In this document: one piece after another, positions 26,234 to 35,146 of the stretch
How positions within the stretch are numbered: the stretch's first letter is position 1
Layout of the letters: every line of letters starts with the position of its first letter
Assembly (NCBI RefSeq): GCF_001605895.1
Contig: NZ_LUAW01000011.1
Span: 163,215-227,214, forward strand
Length of the DNA: 64,000 nucleotides
Direction: 5' to 3'
Source: Acinetobacter pragensis
GTDB lineage: Bacteria > Pseudomonadota > Gammaproteobacteria > Pseudomonadales > Moraxellaceae
Program-made: the position numbers and the translations under genes
Notes under the pieces: model-generated
Seen by the model: only the letters and a program-made list of their open reading frames with translations
What the model was told of the DNA's origin: nothing
Database searches by the model: none

Positions 26234-27997
26234 ATGTCTCTATCTGATTTAATGCAGCAGCAATTCAAAGCGCAAATGCTTGCAACACAGCAATGCCAGA
26301 ACTATTTCTATAAAGACGGTGAAGAAACTGGCTTTGACAGCGCTATGGGTATGCCGGAAATTCGCCCACAGGCGCTGAATGAATTACTTGATATTATGGG
26401 CTTTGACAGCGCTTCTGATGTCGATGAAGCGATTAAGACAGGGATCAGCCAGTATCAATATTGCCACGGCGGCGAATTGCCTCACCCATCCATCATTGCA
26501 ACGGCATTAAGCAACGGTGTCGCCATTGCTAAAAAAGTTTGCAGCTACAGTGATCAAGCGACTCAAGGCTATGCAGATTTAGAAAAAGGCTTTGATGACA
26601 TCAGCAATACCCATCAAGAATCAGTCAGTATCGTGCCAGCACTGTCAGTGACCACAATTGCAACAACGATTGCGTATGCCTCTCCAATTGTGGCTTATAT
26701 TCCAAACAGCAACGGTTCAAATGAAGTACCGATTGTTGCTGCGCGTTTTGTCACTGACCGCACATTTGGCGCCATGGAAAAAAATGATTATCTCGATGGT
26801 GTACAGGCGGCAAAGCCATATGCTGAAGGGCGCTTCCGTTTTGCGCTCAGCAATGGCGGGGCTGGCGCCGTATATACAGTAGTCGCACACACGCATTATG
26901 CGGACTATGCCGCTAAAACACCGGATATCAATGCGCCACTGCTGCCATTTATCAGCGGTAATGTTTCTATTCGTATTGCGGGCAAAGAAGTTGCGCACAC
27001 CCGCAGCCGCAGCAAATCTAAACTTGCAGGCTCTATTTCTGCGATTGCTGAAAAAAATGCAAATATTGGCGGCGAAGTATACTCAGTGACTTCCAGCAAT
27101 ATTAATTTGGATACCAGTTCGATTTCAGTCACCTTGGATAAAGAGCTTCCTGACGGCATCAAGCTGGAAGTGTGTTTAATTGCTGATTTTGAAGCACGTG
27201 ATGCTGCCAATAAATTCAAAATGGAACCGGTTGGCGTCAGCATGGAGCCTGAATACGAAACATTGGTCAGCGCGCCGATCATGACGCAAATCCGGGCATC
27301 GAAACTGCTGGTCAATCAGATATCAAGCGAACTGAAAGTCGGTTTTGTAGGAACTGCATTAGGACTGATGCAAGGTAAAATCTATCTTGAGCAGACGATC
27401 CGGCTGTTGGGTGAAGGTAAAGACCGTGCTTTATACAATGGCCGAGAGTTTACCTTTGATGCTTCCCGCGGTGTAACGGGCAATTTAGCTGCGGCATATA
27501 ACACTTCTGGCGATTTGTTCGGCGAATTCATGAAGTATCTTGAAGCGGCGAAGTTAGGGATTGTTCAGGATTCTGGCGGCGCTACAGTCGGTTTTGATTT
27601 GTATGTCGGCGATACGGCTAAAATTTTCTTTGCACAGCTGTCATCAGACAAAATGCCAGTGAAAACAGGTGCTACTGCCGGCCATGGTCAAATTGTACGG
27701 ATTGGTACATTGGCTGACGGCACTAATGTTTATCACGTGCCAAGCTCTGCCGCTGTGCTGAATGAAGCAGGCCAAGCTTTTGAAATGCTGCTGATTGGCC
27801 GAGGTAATGAACCAGTACGCAATCCATTTATCGGCTTTACGGAAATGCCGCTGACAGTGAGTGAAGCGACTCCAGATCCGCGTGAACAGCTGATTGCCTT
27901 AATTGGATCACAGGCTGCAGAACTTAACCCGCTGGACCGCTATGCTGATCAGTTTGCATTGATCAACGCGATCAACATGCCAAAACTCAAAAACTAA
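26234..27997 (+). CDS. Major capsid protein
   Basis: Codes for 587 residues. Identified by size, position before a probable decoration gene, and sequence style: a polar helical N-arm followed by an Ala/Val/Gly-rich alpha/beta body (SVSIVPALSVTTIATTIAYA; TAKIFFAQLSSDKMPV; PFIGFTEMPLTV). FDSA occurs twice in the N-arm (34-37 and 57-60), encoded by the identical DNA GGCTTTGACAGCGCT. In HK97-type heads the N-arm or delta domain is removed during maturation, so a cut here would shed 35-60 residues. A terminator-like hairpin follows. Confidence 0.75.
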   Translation: MSLSDLMQQQFKAQMLATQQCQNYFYKDGEETGFDSAMGMPEIRPQALNELLDIMGFDSASDVDEAIKTGISQYQYCHGGELPHPSIIATALSNGVAIAKKVCSYSDQATQGYADLEKGFDDISNTHQESVSIVPALSVTTIATTIAYASPIVAYIPNSNGSNEVPIVAARFVTDRTFGAMEKNDYLDGVQAAKPYAEGRFRFALSNGGAGAVYTVVAHTHYADYAAKTPDINAPLLPFISGNVSIRIAGKEVAHTRSRSKSKLAGSISAIAEKNANIGGEVYSVTSSNINLDTSSISVTLDKELPDGIKLEVCLIADFEARDAANKFKMEPVGVSMEPEYETLVSAPIMTQIRASKLLVNQISSELKVGFVGTALGLMQGKIYLEQTIRLLGEGKDRALYNGREFTFDASRGVTGNLAAAYNTSGDLFGEFMKYLEAAKLGIVQDSGGATVGFDLYVGDTAKIFFAQLSSDKMPVKTGATAGHGQIVRIGTLADGTNVYHVPSSAAVLNEAGQAFEMLLIGRGNEPVRNPFIGFTEMPLTVSEATPDPREQLIALIGSQAAELNPLDRYADQFALINAINMPKLKN

Positions 27998-28010
27998 AAT
28001 TCAGTAAATT

Positions 28011-28037
28011 AAGGCGCATTGAATATGCGCCTTATTT
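28011..28037 (+). terminator. Hairpin after the capsid gene
   Basis: AAGGCGCAT / ATGCGCCTT stem with a short T-rich tail. It may be leaky, lowering expression of the next two genes, which have no separate late box. Confidence 0.7.
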
Positions 28038-28067
28038 CATTTTCTAATTTGATTAAGGGTGATTAAG

Positions 28068-28703
28068 ATGACTCAAGCCAACCCAAATGTTCCAGCAGAA
28101 AAAGCCGCTGCAGCCAAAAGACGCACCGCTAGACCGAAAGCCGCTGCAGCGACTGAAGTTCTTGTTTCAGCTGATGCTGAAGTGCAACAAGAGCTGCCGC
28201 AAGCAGATGCAGAACTGCTAGCTGCAGATCATTCGCCTGCCACAACAGAACAGCTTGAAAAAGTTGATCCTGTAGAAAAAGAAGAAAAGGACCCTGATCA
28301 AGAAACAGGTCATTCACTGTCATCAGCAGAAACTGAGTTACTGGCGGAAAAACAGAAATCAGAATCAGCGGATTTGTCCGATAAAGCAAATGATGAAGTT
28401 GTTTCGGCTCCGGCATCAGTCATTTCAGAACCTTCAGCTGCTTTGCAAAAACCAAGTGATAACTCAGAAAGCAAGGCGGTTGCAACTTCTAAAAAAACAC
28501 AAGCCTCATCACAGCACCGCATATACGTAACTGTTAAAAATATGGGTATGCAAGCTGTATTCGAGCCGCTATCCAAGACATCAATTAAGCCAGGTGAATC
28601 AGTTGTAATTGGCTGTAAATCAAATCAATTCAAATCGGAAGTTGTAAATAACTTGCAGCAGTTTATTGGCCTAGGCAAACGATTGGAGATCAAAAATGCA
28701 TGA
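28068..28703 (+). CDS. Acidic-linker protein with capsid-associated domain
   Basis: Codes for 211 residues from ATG 28068 (AAGGG upstream); GTG at 28059 is an alternative. Residues 1-145 are low complexity, rich in Ala, Glu, Lys and Ser, and must be disordered. Residues about 150-211 form a small beta domain (IYVTVKNMGMQAVFEPLS; SIKPGESVVIGC) that also occurs in the next protein. The gene follows major capsid, so a decoration or scaffold-anchoring role is likely. The stop overlaps the next start by 8 bases. Confidence 0.55.
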   Translation: MTQANPNVPAEKAAAAKRRTARPKAAAATEVLVSADAEVQQELPQADAELLAADHSPATTEQLEKVDPVEKEEKDPDQETGHSLSSAETELLAEKQKSESADLSDKANDEVVSAPASVISEPSAALQKPSDNSESKAVATSKKTQASSQHRIYVTVKNMGMQAVFEPLSKTSIKPGESVVIGCKSNQFKSEVVNNLQQFIGLGKRLEIKNA

Positions 28704-29697
28704 ATATAACGGCTCAAATTCGCTGCTTGATGCACTGGGTGACGTGCCTAGTGTTAAAGTCATCAGTATGACAAATACCTCTGCTTATGCGGTGACAGAG
28801 CCATTAACGCAAGTGCTTTTGAAACCAAATGAAGTCACTGTTATTCAAGTTACGGGTGCGGCGGCTTTAGAGCAAATAATTTCTAATTTAGGGCAAATTA
28901 ATGCCTTAAAAGCAAATATTATTCAGCATGAATTACATGAGCCAGAGAATTCTGAAAATTCCATGGTAATGCGCGTTTCAGAAGAAGCGGATTTCGTGAC
29001 ACTGGCCATAGGCGGCGGACCATTCCAGATTGACTGGGGCGATGGTACAGCTGAGTTCATCACAGAAGGGTATGTAACCCATGAATATGCCGCCCGCGCA
29101 GAATGGCGTATTGTCATTGATAAGGAACAGGGAAACATAAGCCCGTCACCAATGATGTTGGGTGTTGCTGTTGGTATCAAAGAAGTGATTGCGTGGTGGG
29201 GTGAAGGGTACGAAGTTTTACGATTTATTGATTCTGAAGAAGATAGGCTTCAGGATAAGCTGATTAAAGTTCCAAACATTGCACCTCAAGTATTTTCGCT
29301 TGAAAGAGGCGAATATTCACCGATTTTCTGTGCATGCACTAAAATTAATGATCCAAACATTAGCGAATGGGATGTGTCTTTATGGCCGAATTTGGGCGGC
29401 ATGTTCCAGCTTGCATCGGCATTCAATCAATCGCTAAATAAGTGGAATGTATCGAATGCTAGAAGCATAAATGCTATGTTCCAGTATGCATTGGCATTCA
29501 ATCAGCCGCTAAATGAATGGGATGTGTCTAGTAATGACGGCAACATGGTCAGCGCTTTCGAAGGTGCAGAATCATTTGATCAAGACCTATCCGGCTGGTG
29601 TGTGGGGAATATTCTGTCAGAGCCGCAAGCATTTGCAGTCGGTTCCGCATTGCAACCTCAACATATGCCGGTTTGGGGGACTTGTCCTGTCGAATAA
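28696..29697 (+). CDS. Capsid-associated protein with BspA-like repeats
   Basis: Codes for 333 residues. Residues 10-75 repeat the beta domain that ends the preceding protein (VKVISMTNTSAYAVTEPLTQ; LLKPNEVTVIQV). Then comes a PKD-like segment (IGGGPFQIDWGDGTAEF) and about 100 residues of BspA/DUF285-type repeats: FNQSLNKWNVSNA, FNQPLNEWDVSS and SFDQDLSGW. Such repeats mediate surface adhesion in bacteria. Fused to a putative head-binding domain, they suggest a decoration that could stick virions to a surface. Ends before a terminator. Confidence 0.65.
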   Translation: MHEYNGSNSLLDALGDVPSVKVISMTNTSAYAVTEPLTQVLLKPNEVTVIQVTGAAALEQIISNLGQINALKANIIQHELHEPENSENSMVMRVSEEADFVTLAIGGGPFQIDWGDGTAEFITEGYVTHEYAARAEWRIVIDKEQGNISPSPMMLGVAVGIKEVIAWWGEGYEVLRFIDSEEDRLQDKLIKVPNIAPQVFSLERGEYSPIFCACTKINDPNISEWDVSLWPNLGGMFQLASAFNQSLNKWNVSNARSINAMFQYALAFNQPLNEWDVSSNDGNMVSAFEGAESFDQDLSGWCVGNILSEPQAFAVGSALQPQHMPVWGTCPVE

Positions 29698-29719
29698 GTT
29701 CTTTGTATAAAAACTATAA

Positions 29720-29743
29720 CTCTGCTTCGGCAGGGTTTTTTTT
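29720..29743 (+). terminator. Intrinsic terminator of unit P7
   Basis: CTCTGC-TTCG-GCAGGG stem with a stable TTCG loop and eight T, two bases before late box P8. Confidence 0.85.
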
Positions 29744-29744
29744 A

Positions 29745-29786
29745 TTGGAACTAATAAAAATTTTGCCCAGCGCGTACTGCAAGAAT
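29745..29786 (+). promoter_or_regulatory. Late promoter P8 (box TTGGAAC)
   Basis: TTGGAAC 29745-29751, AAGAAT 29781-29786, 76 bases to ATG 29821. Drives the sheath unit. Confidence 0.7.
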
Positions 29787-29820
29787 AAAGCTAAGAATTT
29801 TGCCGCAGGCAGTCATCATA

Positions 29821-31119
29821 ATGATTTTAAATTTAGACCAGCAAGGTAACTTGAATCTGTCAACATCATCAGATGAAGAGGCGGTTTTTAACCTTGAATT
29901 GGTGACATACAGTTACTTGGCAGATGCACAGCTTGAAGCTGCATTTATCAGTAAAGTTTCAAATCCAGAACTCTCAGATATTGTCTTGCGTCTTCGTATT
30001 GTGGATTCAGTCAATGGTGATGAAATTATTAAAATTCAGGGAGCGCTGGATGAAGACCCTGACAATTTGGCATCTATTGTCGCTGTGGCTGACGCAACAA
30101 AAGAGTTTGAAGTTTTTGAGCTCGCCTTGCCGCAGGAACCAAGTGATATTTTGGAGGCTATCAAGAGCTCAGAGGCCTTTAACTCATCCAACAGCCTAGG
30201 TCGCAGCAAAACAGTCATTGAATTGCCAGATGATACGTTGCCGGCATTTGATGGTGATGAGATTTATACCATTCTGACCAATCAGGTCGAGCCGCCGGCC
30301 TATATTGTCCTGCCGCAAACAGATGACCTGCCGATATATGTGGCGGCACTGCGCGCAGCGGAAAAATTGAATATTCCGCTTGATGCTGAAATCGACCCAA
30401 CCATTACAGCGGAACAAGCAGCGGAATTTGCATTATCCATGGATGCCCAGTCGCACCGCGTTCAATTCATCTGGTCACCAAATCTTTGCCGAGCGCGAGA
30501 TTCAGTTTCATTAAGCGGGCGAAAAATACCTGCGCCGTATATTGGGCAATATATCGGTGACAAGCTGTTGCGCAATGCACGTACTGATGCAGAAGGCTAT
30601 GCGCCGCTGCATGTCGCTGTAGCATGGAAGGATTTTCCGTTCCGTAAAAAAGCATTAGAGCTTCGTCCCGATATTGTATTGGATGAGCCGACGGTAGAAA
30701 TGCTGGCTAAAGCCAAAGTTAATGTCGTGCGTCCAATCAAGTTTAAACAGGGCATGCGTTATGTGCTAAGTGATCTGCTGACTCAGCGCCAAAGCAAGAA
30801 CAGTGCGCTTCGCTTAGTACCGGCAGCTGAAATTGCCATGCGTACATCCAATGAAGTGGTTTCAATCTTAAAAGAACATATGCTGAAGCCGACTTCCAGT
30901 TATTTGAAAGATGCCAGCGATGACATTGACGATTATCTATCTGGCGCCGTGACTGCCGGATGGCTGAAGCCTGCTGATGATTTAGGCGGTAAGCCATATG
31001 CCTTCCGTTTGACGCCGGATAAAAATTTCCCATTTGAACGTGTGCGCCTTTACTTAGCGCGGCGTCCTGAAGGCGCAACACGGGCAGTTATTTTTGATGA
31101 AGACGTTTTAGTTAAATAA
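29821..31119 (+). CDS. Probable tail sheath protein
   Basis: Codes for 432 residues from ATG 29821; a TTG at 29800 would add seven residues. Features of contractile sheaths: an N-terminal beta domain, a middle HRVQFIWSPNLCRARDSVSL, then PYIGQYIGDKLLRN and a C-terminal alpha/beta region (MRTSNEVVSILKEHM) ending in a beta strand (TRAVIFDEDVLVK) that could form the interlocking arm. It has no FDS motif. The baseplate J and spike genes in this prophage require a sheath, and this is the best candidate. Confidence 0.55.
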   Translation: MILNLDQQGNLNLSTSSDEEAVFNLELVTYSYLADAQLEAAFISKVSNPELSDIVLRLRIVDSVNGDEIIKIQGALDEDPDNLASIVAVADATKEFEVFELALPQEPSDILEAIKSSEAFNSSNSLGRSKTVIELPDDTLPAFDGDEIYTILTNQVEPPAYIVLPQTDDLPIYVAALRAAEKLNIPLDAEIDPTITAEQAAEFALSMDAQSHRVQFIWSPNLCRARDSVSLSGRKIPAPYIGQYIGDKLLRNARTDAEGYAPLHVAVAWKDFPFRKKALELRPDIVLDEPTVEMLAKAKVNVVRPIKFKQGMRYVLSDLLTQRQSKNSALRLVPAAEIAMRTSNEVVSILKEHMLKPTSSYLKDASDDIDDYLSGAVTAGWLKPADDLGGKPYAFRLTPDKNFPFERVRLYLARRPEGATRAVIFDEDVLVK

Positions 31120-31137
31120 TTTTAGGCAGGTGAAAAT

Positions 31138-31914
31138 ATGTTTGGTTCAAAAAACCCTTTAAATGCAAAAACTCAGAATTTACTTCTGCGAGAATTTGAT
31201 TCAGCTGCTGCGGAAATTAAAACTTCTGTTTCAGCATTAACCAGTTCAATTCGTGAAGAACTTTCATTTATTGAGCACGTCCGTGAACAAGCTTTAAACA
31301 TTGTTGCGGAGCTTGCAGATGCAGTGACTGAAGGAACGCTTGAAGAAGGTGAGCTGCCATCGGACCGATTGGACTTTTTGATTTTGGAGGTGATCGACGG
31401 CGCTGATGATGATGAAAATACATTAGAAAATGCTGTATTAGAATCAATTGCAGATGCATTGGCCACATTTGGGGTTGATGATTCTATTATTGAAGAAATG
31501 ATGGGTGAAAATGTCGAAGCGGCCGATGCTGCGATTGAGGCGGCGGCAAGCACTGTAATTGCCAATATGCCAGACGATGGTGATCCGCTGGATGATTTGG
31601 TGCGTGAATTCATCTATGGCGAGCCAGATGAAATGGAAAGCGGCTTTGATGCTGCAACTGGGAAAAAACTGTCCCGCGGAAAAATGACCACAAAATCTTT
31701 CAACGGCAAGAAAATCCGTTATAAAGCTATTGCTGCAATTCGCAAGGGGGTAAAGACAGTTGTTAATAAACGCTTACCAGGGCAAAAAGTTCGCTTATCC
31801 AGCGACCAAAAAGCGGGTTTGAAAAAAGCGCGCTTAAAATCGACTTCTGCAAACTCGATCCGTAAGCGCATGAAGTCGTTGCTTAAAGGTAAAAAACTTG
31901 GATTGTATAAATAA
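31138..31914 (+). CDS. Scaffold-like protein: acidic half and basic half split by FDAA
   Basis: Codes for 258 residues. FDSA lies at 20-23. Residues 24-169 are strongly acidic and helical (DGADDDENTLENAV; IIEEMMGENVEAAD). FDAA at 170-173 marks an abrupt switch to a strongly basic C-terminus (SGKK-like KGVKTVVNKRLPGQKVRL; SIRKRMKSLLKGKKLG). Scaffold or core proteins are often bipolar in this way, and the basic part could stay with DNA. The motif at both junctions fits processing into three pieces. No other family resemblance. Ends before a shared terminator. Confidence 0.55.
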   Translation: MFGSKNPLNAKTQNLLLREFDSAAAEIKTSVSALTSSIREELSFIEHVREQALNIVAELADAVTEGTLEEGELPSDRLDFLILEVIDGADDDENTLENAVLESIADALATFGVDDSIIEEMMGENVEAADAAIEAAASTVIANMPDDGDPLDDLVREFIYGEPDEMESGFDAATGKKLSRGKMTTKSFNGKKIRYKAIAAIRKGVKTVVNKRLPGQKVRLSSDQKAGLKKARLKSTSANSIRKRMKSLLKGKKLGLYK

Positions 31915-31995
31915 CCAAAATTGCGCAATTATAATTTATTTCATTTCTTAGAGTAGAACTAAAGTTATCAGTTAATTTTATAATTTACCGATACT

Positions 31996-32030
31996 AAAAA
32001 TAAGAGCGCTTATGGGCGCTCTTATTTTTA
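31996..32030. terminator. Bidirectional terminator between convergent genes
   Basis: AAAAATAAGAGCGC / GCGCTCTTATTTTT is a long near-perfect inverted repeat that serves the scaffold-like gene (+) and oleate hydratase (-). Confidence 0.9.
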
Positions 32031-32050
32031 TATCCGATAATTGGGTTAAA

Positions 32051-33670
32051 TTAATGAAACACAGTTTCAAGTGCTTTTAACCCTACTTTTGGGTCTAGCA
32101 AACCATTGTAGATGTCTGGAATTTCTCGATTTACACCAAAAAATTCATAAATAGCGAGCATAGCGCCACGCACTGAATATTCAACAGTAAAAACCACATC
32201 ATCTTCGATTTCTACGAACTGCCCCAAAAAGGCGAAGTTTTTTGAACCATGTGGAATAACTAAAGGACGGTCACCAGGTTTGCGGCATGCGAACAATGCG
32301 GATGCATACGGCATCATGGCTGTCGTCACATCAGTTGTATCTAAAACATGTTCTAAGATGTCATCAAAACCAAGTTGCTTAACGAGTTCAGTTAAAATCT
32401 CTTTACCTGTTGCTTCACACATTGGTTTCTTAATGTAGTTACCTTGATGGTCTATTTGGAAACCATAGCCCCACAAAGTGTATATACCTTCCGGCAAATC
32501 GGCAAAATGGGGCTGTGCAGGAACAACAATTGATAAGTGCCAGCCAGATTCAAACCAAGTCATCAGCGCGCCTGTACCGGGCTCATTACCCGTATAGTCA
32601 ATGATACGCTTTAATAGCACATCATCTTTCATTGTAAGGGTGAACGATTCCCATTTATGCTCATCGACGTTGCCGCAAAAAGTCATCGGGCGTCCAAAAT
32701 CAGGGGCTTTTTTGGCTAAAGTTTCCCACAATGTCCAGCCATGATCCAAACGATCACGGATTAAAGGTGGCACATCATCATTGCCTCCATAACGTGAATC
32801 TGCAGTAATTGATCCTAATGTGAATATAGCTAAGTCTTGTGGTTTAACTTCAATCTGCTCTGTGCCCTCAGGCAGCTTGACATATAATCGCGTCGCTTGG
32901 CGCTCTTGAGTTTGTGCGTCTGTGACAAAGTCTGCATCAGTCACATAATTTCCAAAGCGAACATCAACACCTTGTGCCGTCAACCAGCGTTGTAGAGGCA
33001 AAATCATAGAATCATACTGATTGTATTTAGTACGTTTTACGCCAGCGAGGGTATGAATACGTGGTAATTCCTGAATGAATCGTAAAAAATAGCGACGCAA
33101 TTCGGCGGCGCTATGCCATTTTTGAAAGGCAAAGGTGGTACGCCACATGCGCCAGAAATTGGTGTCAAAAAAAGCCTCATCAAAAAATTCGTCAATACGC
33201 CGGCTACCAATTTTTTCCTCTTTAGAGGCAAGTAGGCGCAACATTTGTGCGCGGTGCATTGTGTTAAGTCCTAACTTTGCAGCGTCAGCAATATTATGTT
33301 TTGAATCAATCAATCGCGCTTGAGCATGAGTTTTAATCTGCTCATTGAATTGGCGGCACTCTTCACGTACAGAAATTTCCGGGTTTTCTAAAGAAGGAAT
33401 ACTGGAAAATAAGTCCCAAAGGCATAAATAGGTTTCATCTGTTAACATACGCCCGCCACGCGTCACCCACGCCTGAGCAGCATGTGGGGTATGGCCGCCG
33501 TCCATTGATCCGCCGGAGATATCAAGCTCTTCCAGAATATGAATGTTTTTTGCAGGAACTTTGGCATCACGGATGGCAAAAGCCGCCGCTGCCATACCTG
33601 CAATACCTCCGCCAATAATCCAAAGATGTGAATGCTGCGGATCCAAAGCACTGCGTTTATTATTTTGCAT
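32051..33670 (-). CDS. ohyA: Oleate hydratase
   Basis: Codes for 539 residues. Family marks: IIGGGIAGMAAAAFAIRDA (FAD/NAD-binding), LEELDISGGSMDGGH (the substrate-region loop with its catalytic Glu), and the long family-specific C-terminal part with CGNVDEHKWESFT and GQFVEIEDDVVFTVEYSVRG. These 'MCRA' proteins add water to the cis-9 double bond of oleic acid to give 10-hydroxystearate, which detoxifies host fatty acids. It runs against the late genes, exactly between two late units, with GAGGG as ribosome-binding site. It is cargo, not a phage structural gene. Confidence 0.92.
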   Translation of the reverse strand: MQNNKRSALDPQHSHLWIIGGGIAGMAAAAFAIRDAKVPAKNIHILEELDISGGSMDGGHTPHAAQAWVTRGGRMLTDETYLCLWDLFSSIPSLENPEISVREECRQFNEQIKTHAQARLIDSKHNIADAAKLGLNTMHRAQMLRLLASKEEKIGSRRIDEFFDEAFFDTNFWRMWRTTFAFQKWHSAAELRRYFLRFIQELPRIHTLAGVKRTKYNQYDSMILPLQRWLTAQGVDVRFGNYVTDADFVTDAQTQERQATRLYVKLPEGTEQIEVKPQDLAIFTLGSITADSRYGGNDDVPPLIRDRLDHGWTLWETLAKKAPDFGRPMTFCGNVDEHKWESFTLTMKDDVLLKRIIDYTGNEPGTGALMTWFESGWHLSIVVPAQPHFADLPEGIYTLWGYGFQIDHQGNYIKKPMCEATGKEILTELVKQLGFDDILEHVLDTTDVTTAMMPYASALFACRKPGDRPLVIPHGSKNFAFLGQFVEIEDDVVFTVEYSVRGAMLAIYEFFGVNREIPDIYNGLLDPKVGLKALETVFH

Positions 33671-33983
33671 TGTTTGCCCTCGATTGATAAAAATTATGTG
33701 TGGTAGGTTTTTAAAACCATAATTTTAGTATGTCTTTTTATATATGAAAAGTGTATGAAATTTAAAGTATTTAAATAACTATTTTTGTAATGAAGAATCC
33801 ATTCTTAATAGTTTTTTTGGATATTTTATTAAATACATTAAAAATTTTGGTGATAAATAGGGAGTGTTAAAGTTCGCTTTTAAATCCTTCTAAGAACTGA
33901 AACACTTTAATAGAAGATATTCAATTTTTTTACTTTCAGCTAACGGGCTATAAACTTTAATTATCAATAAACTAAGTCATGGA
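33671..33983. other. AT-rich gap upstream of oleate hydratase
   Basis: Must hold the - strand promoter of oleate hydratase. No convincing gene or repeat. The composition is much more AT-rich than the flanking late genes. Confidence 0.4.
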
Positions 33984-34024
33984 TTGGAACATGCTAAAAA
34001 AATAGACCAATCATTTGTCAAAAT
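33984..34024 (+). promoter_or_regulatory. Late promoter P9 (box TTGGAAC)
   Basis: TTGGAAC 33984-33990, CAAAAT 34019-34024, 70 bases to ATG 34054. Confidence 0.78.
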
Positions 34025-34053
34025 AAATTATCAAAAGACATTTGAGAAAAGCG

Positions 34054-34695
34054 ATGCGTCAAGTCAATCCTATTTTACTCAATCAGTTAAGAGCTGACTA
34101 TTTAGCAATTAAGCAGCTTGGTTCTCCTCTATTAGCCTGCCAAGGAATGTTGGTGCCGCGCGGCATGGAAGACTACCGCTTGCTGATCAAGAGCTGCCCG
34201 CGTCCAATAGTCAGCAATGAAGATCCAGCGGAAGTGCAATACCCTGGCGGGTTTACAGGCATTGTTGCAGGTGTACCTAAAACGCACTACACAGGCAACT
34301 TGCAGATGTTGGTGACTGAAGCTGGCCATGATCAGATTTTTGCAGATTATATTGTTGCCAATGGCGGAATGATTGACTGCGATTATTATGATGGCCGTGT
34401 AGACAGCTTTACTCGGGCATATTTTCTGGAGAATTGTGCAATCCGTTTTGAAATGGCTGAATACGATTCGGATAGCCGCTCCCAAAATATGACTGTTTCA
34501 TGCCCGATAGACTTTAACTTTTTCGGCAACTTCGCAAATATTGGCAGCAATGGCACCATCTTACCGGGCTTGCGTCAAATCGAAGGTACTCAAGAGCTGA
34601 TCAGCCGTGTGCAGACTGTGATTGATACAGCGCTGTCAGCTACGACGAGCTTGCAAAGCAGTGTTACACGTCAACTAGGATCTCTTTTCGGATAA
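34054..34695 (+). CDS. Tail tube-like protein A
   Basis: Codes for 213 residues from ATG 34054; TTG 34042 is an alternative. The layout, a beta-rich core with PGGFTGIVAGVPKTHYTGNL, HDQIFADYIVANGGMID and a closing SQNMTVSCPIDFNFFGNF, resembles tail tube subunits of contractile phages. The C-terminal 40 residues are helical. A second tube-like protein is coded at 40224, so one may be the main tube and the other an initiator or spike-proximal ring. First gene of unit P9. Confidence 0.5.
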   Translation: MRQVNPILLNQLRADYLAIKQLGSPLLACQGMLVPRGMEDYRLLIKSCPRPIVSNEDPAEVQYPGGFTGIVAGVPKTHYTGNLQMLVTEAGHDQIFADYIVANGGMIDCDYYDGRVDSFTRAYFLENCAIRFEMAEYDSDSRSQNMTVSCPIDFNFFGNFANIGSNGTILPGLRQIEGTQELISRVQTVIDTALSATTSLQSSVTRQLGSLFG

Positions 34696-34699
34696 AGCC

Positions 34700-35146
34700 A
34701 TGCAGTTATTGCCGAATTATGGAACAAATACTTACCGTGCCGTGGCTGGGCCTATATCAATACTTGCAGAGGTTTACCACAAGAAGCTCACTTTGAAAGG
34801 CTATTCATTGCTGCAGGATGAAGTCCAATCCGCTTTTATTGAGGAAGTTAAGCGCTATGCCGGCTGGCAAAGCCTTACTTGCCAGAAAAACGCGACAGCT
34901 CCGATCGAAGTAGACGAAAATTTAATTCTTGAAGCTTTTGAATGGGTCATCATTGAGCCGTGCGTAAAGGCGAACTGTGATCTTATCCAAGCATCATTGG
35001 TTGAAGCTTCACGCAGTATGGGTACTGAAGGGTTTGGCATGACGGTCAGTGAAGCTGAACAGGCCTATGAAGCTGAGAAGGAAAAAATGCCTAAGAACGC
35101 ATTTATCCATCCGCCGTTCAGTTTTAAAACATTGGGAGGGCAGTAA
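34700..35146 (+). CDS. Tail assembly protein, 148 residues
   Basis: Codes for 148 residues, mostly helical (LILEAFEWVIIEPCVKANCDL; AEQAYEAEKEKM). It lies 4 bases after tube-like A and directly abuts the hub-like gene, so it is probably a tail chaperone or tail completion protein. Family not recognised. Confidence 0.45.
   Translation: MQLLPNYGTNTYRAVAGPISILAEVYHKKLTLKGYSLLQDEVQSAFIEEVKRYAGWQSLTCQKNATAPIEVDENLILEAFEWVIIEPCVKANCDLIQASLVEASRSMGTEGFGMTVSEAEQAYEAEKEKMPKNAFIHPPFSFKTLGGQ

Noticed and set aside
29800..29820. TTG start for the sheath gene seven codons upstream
   Set aside because: ATG 29821 fits the late-promoter-to-start distance (76 bases) and has purine-rich sequence upstream.
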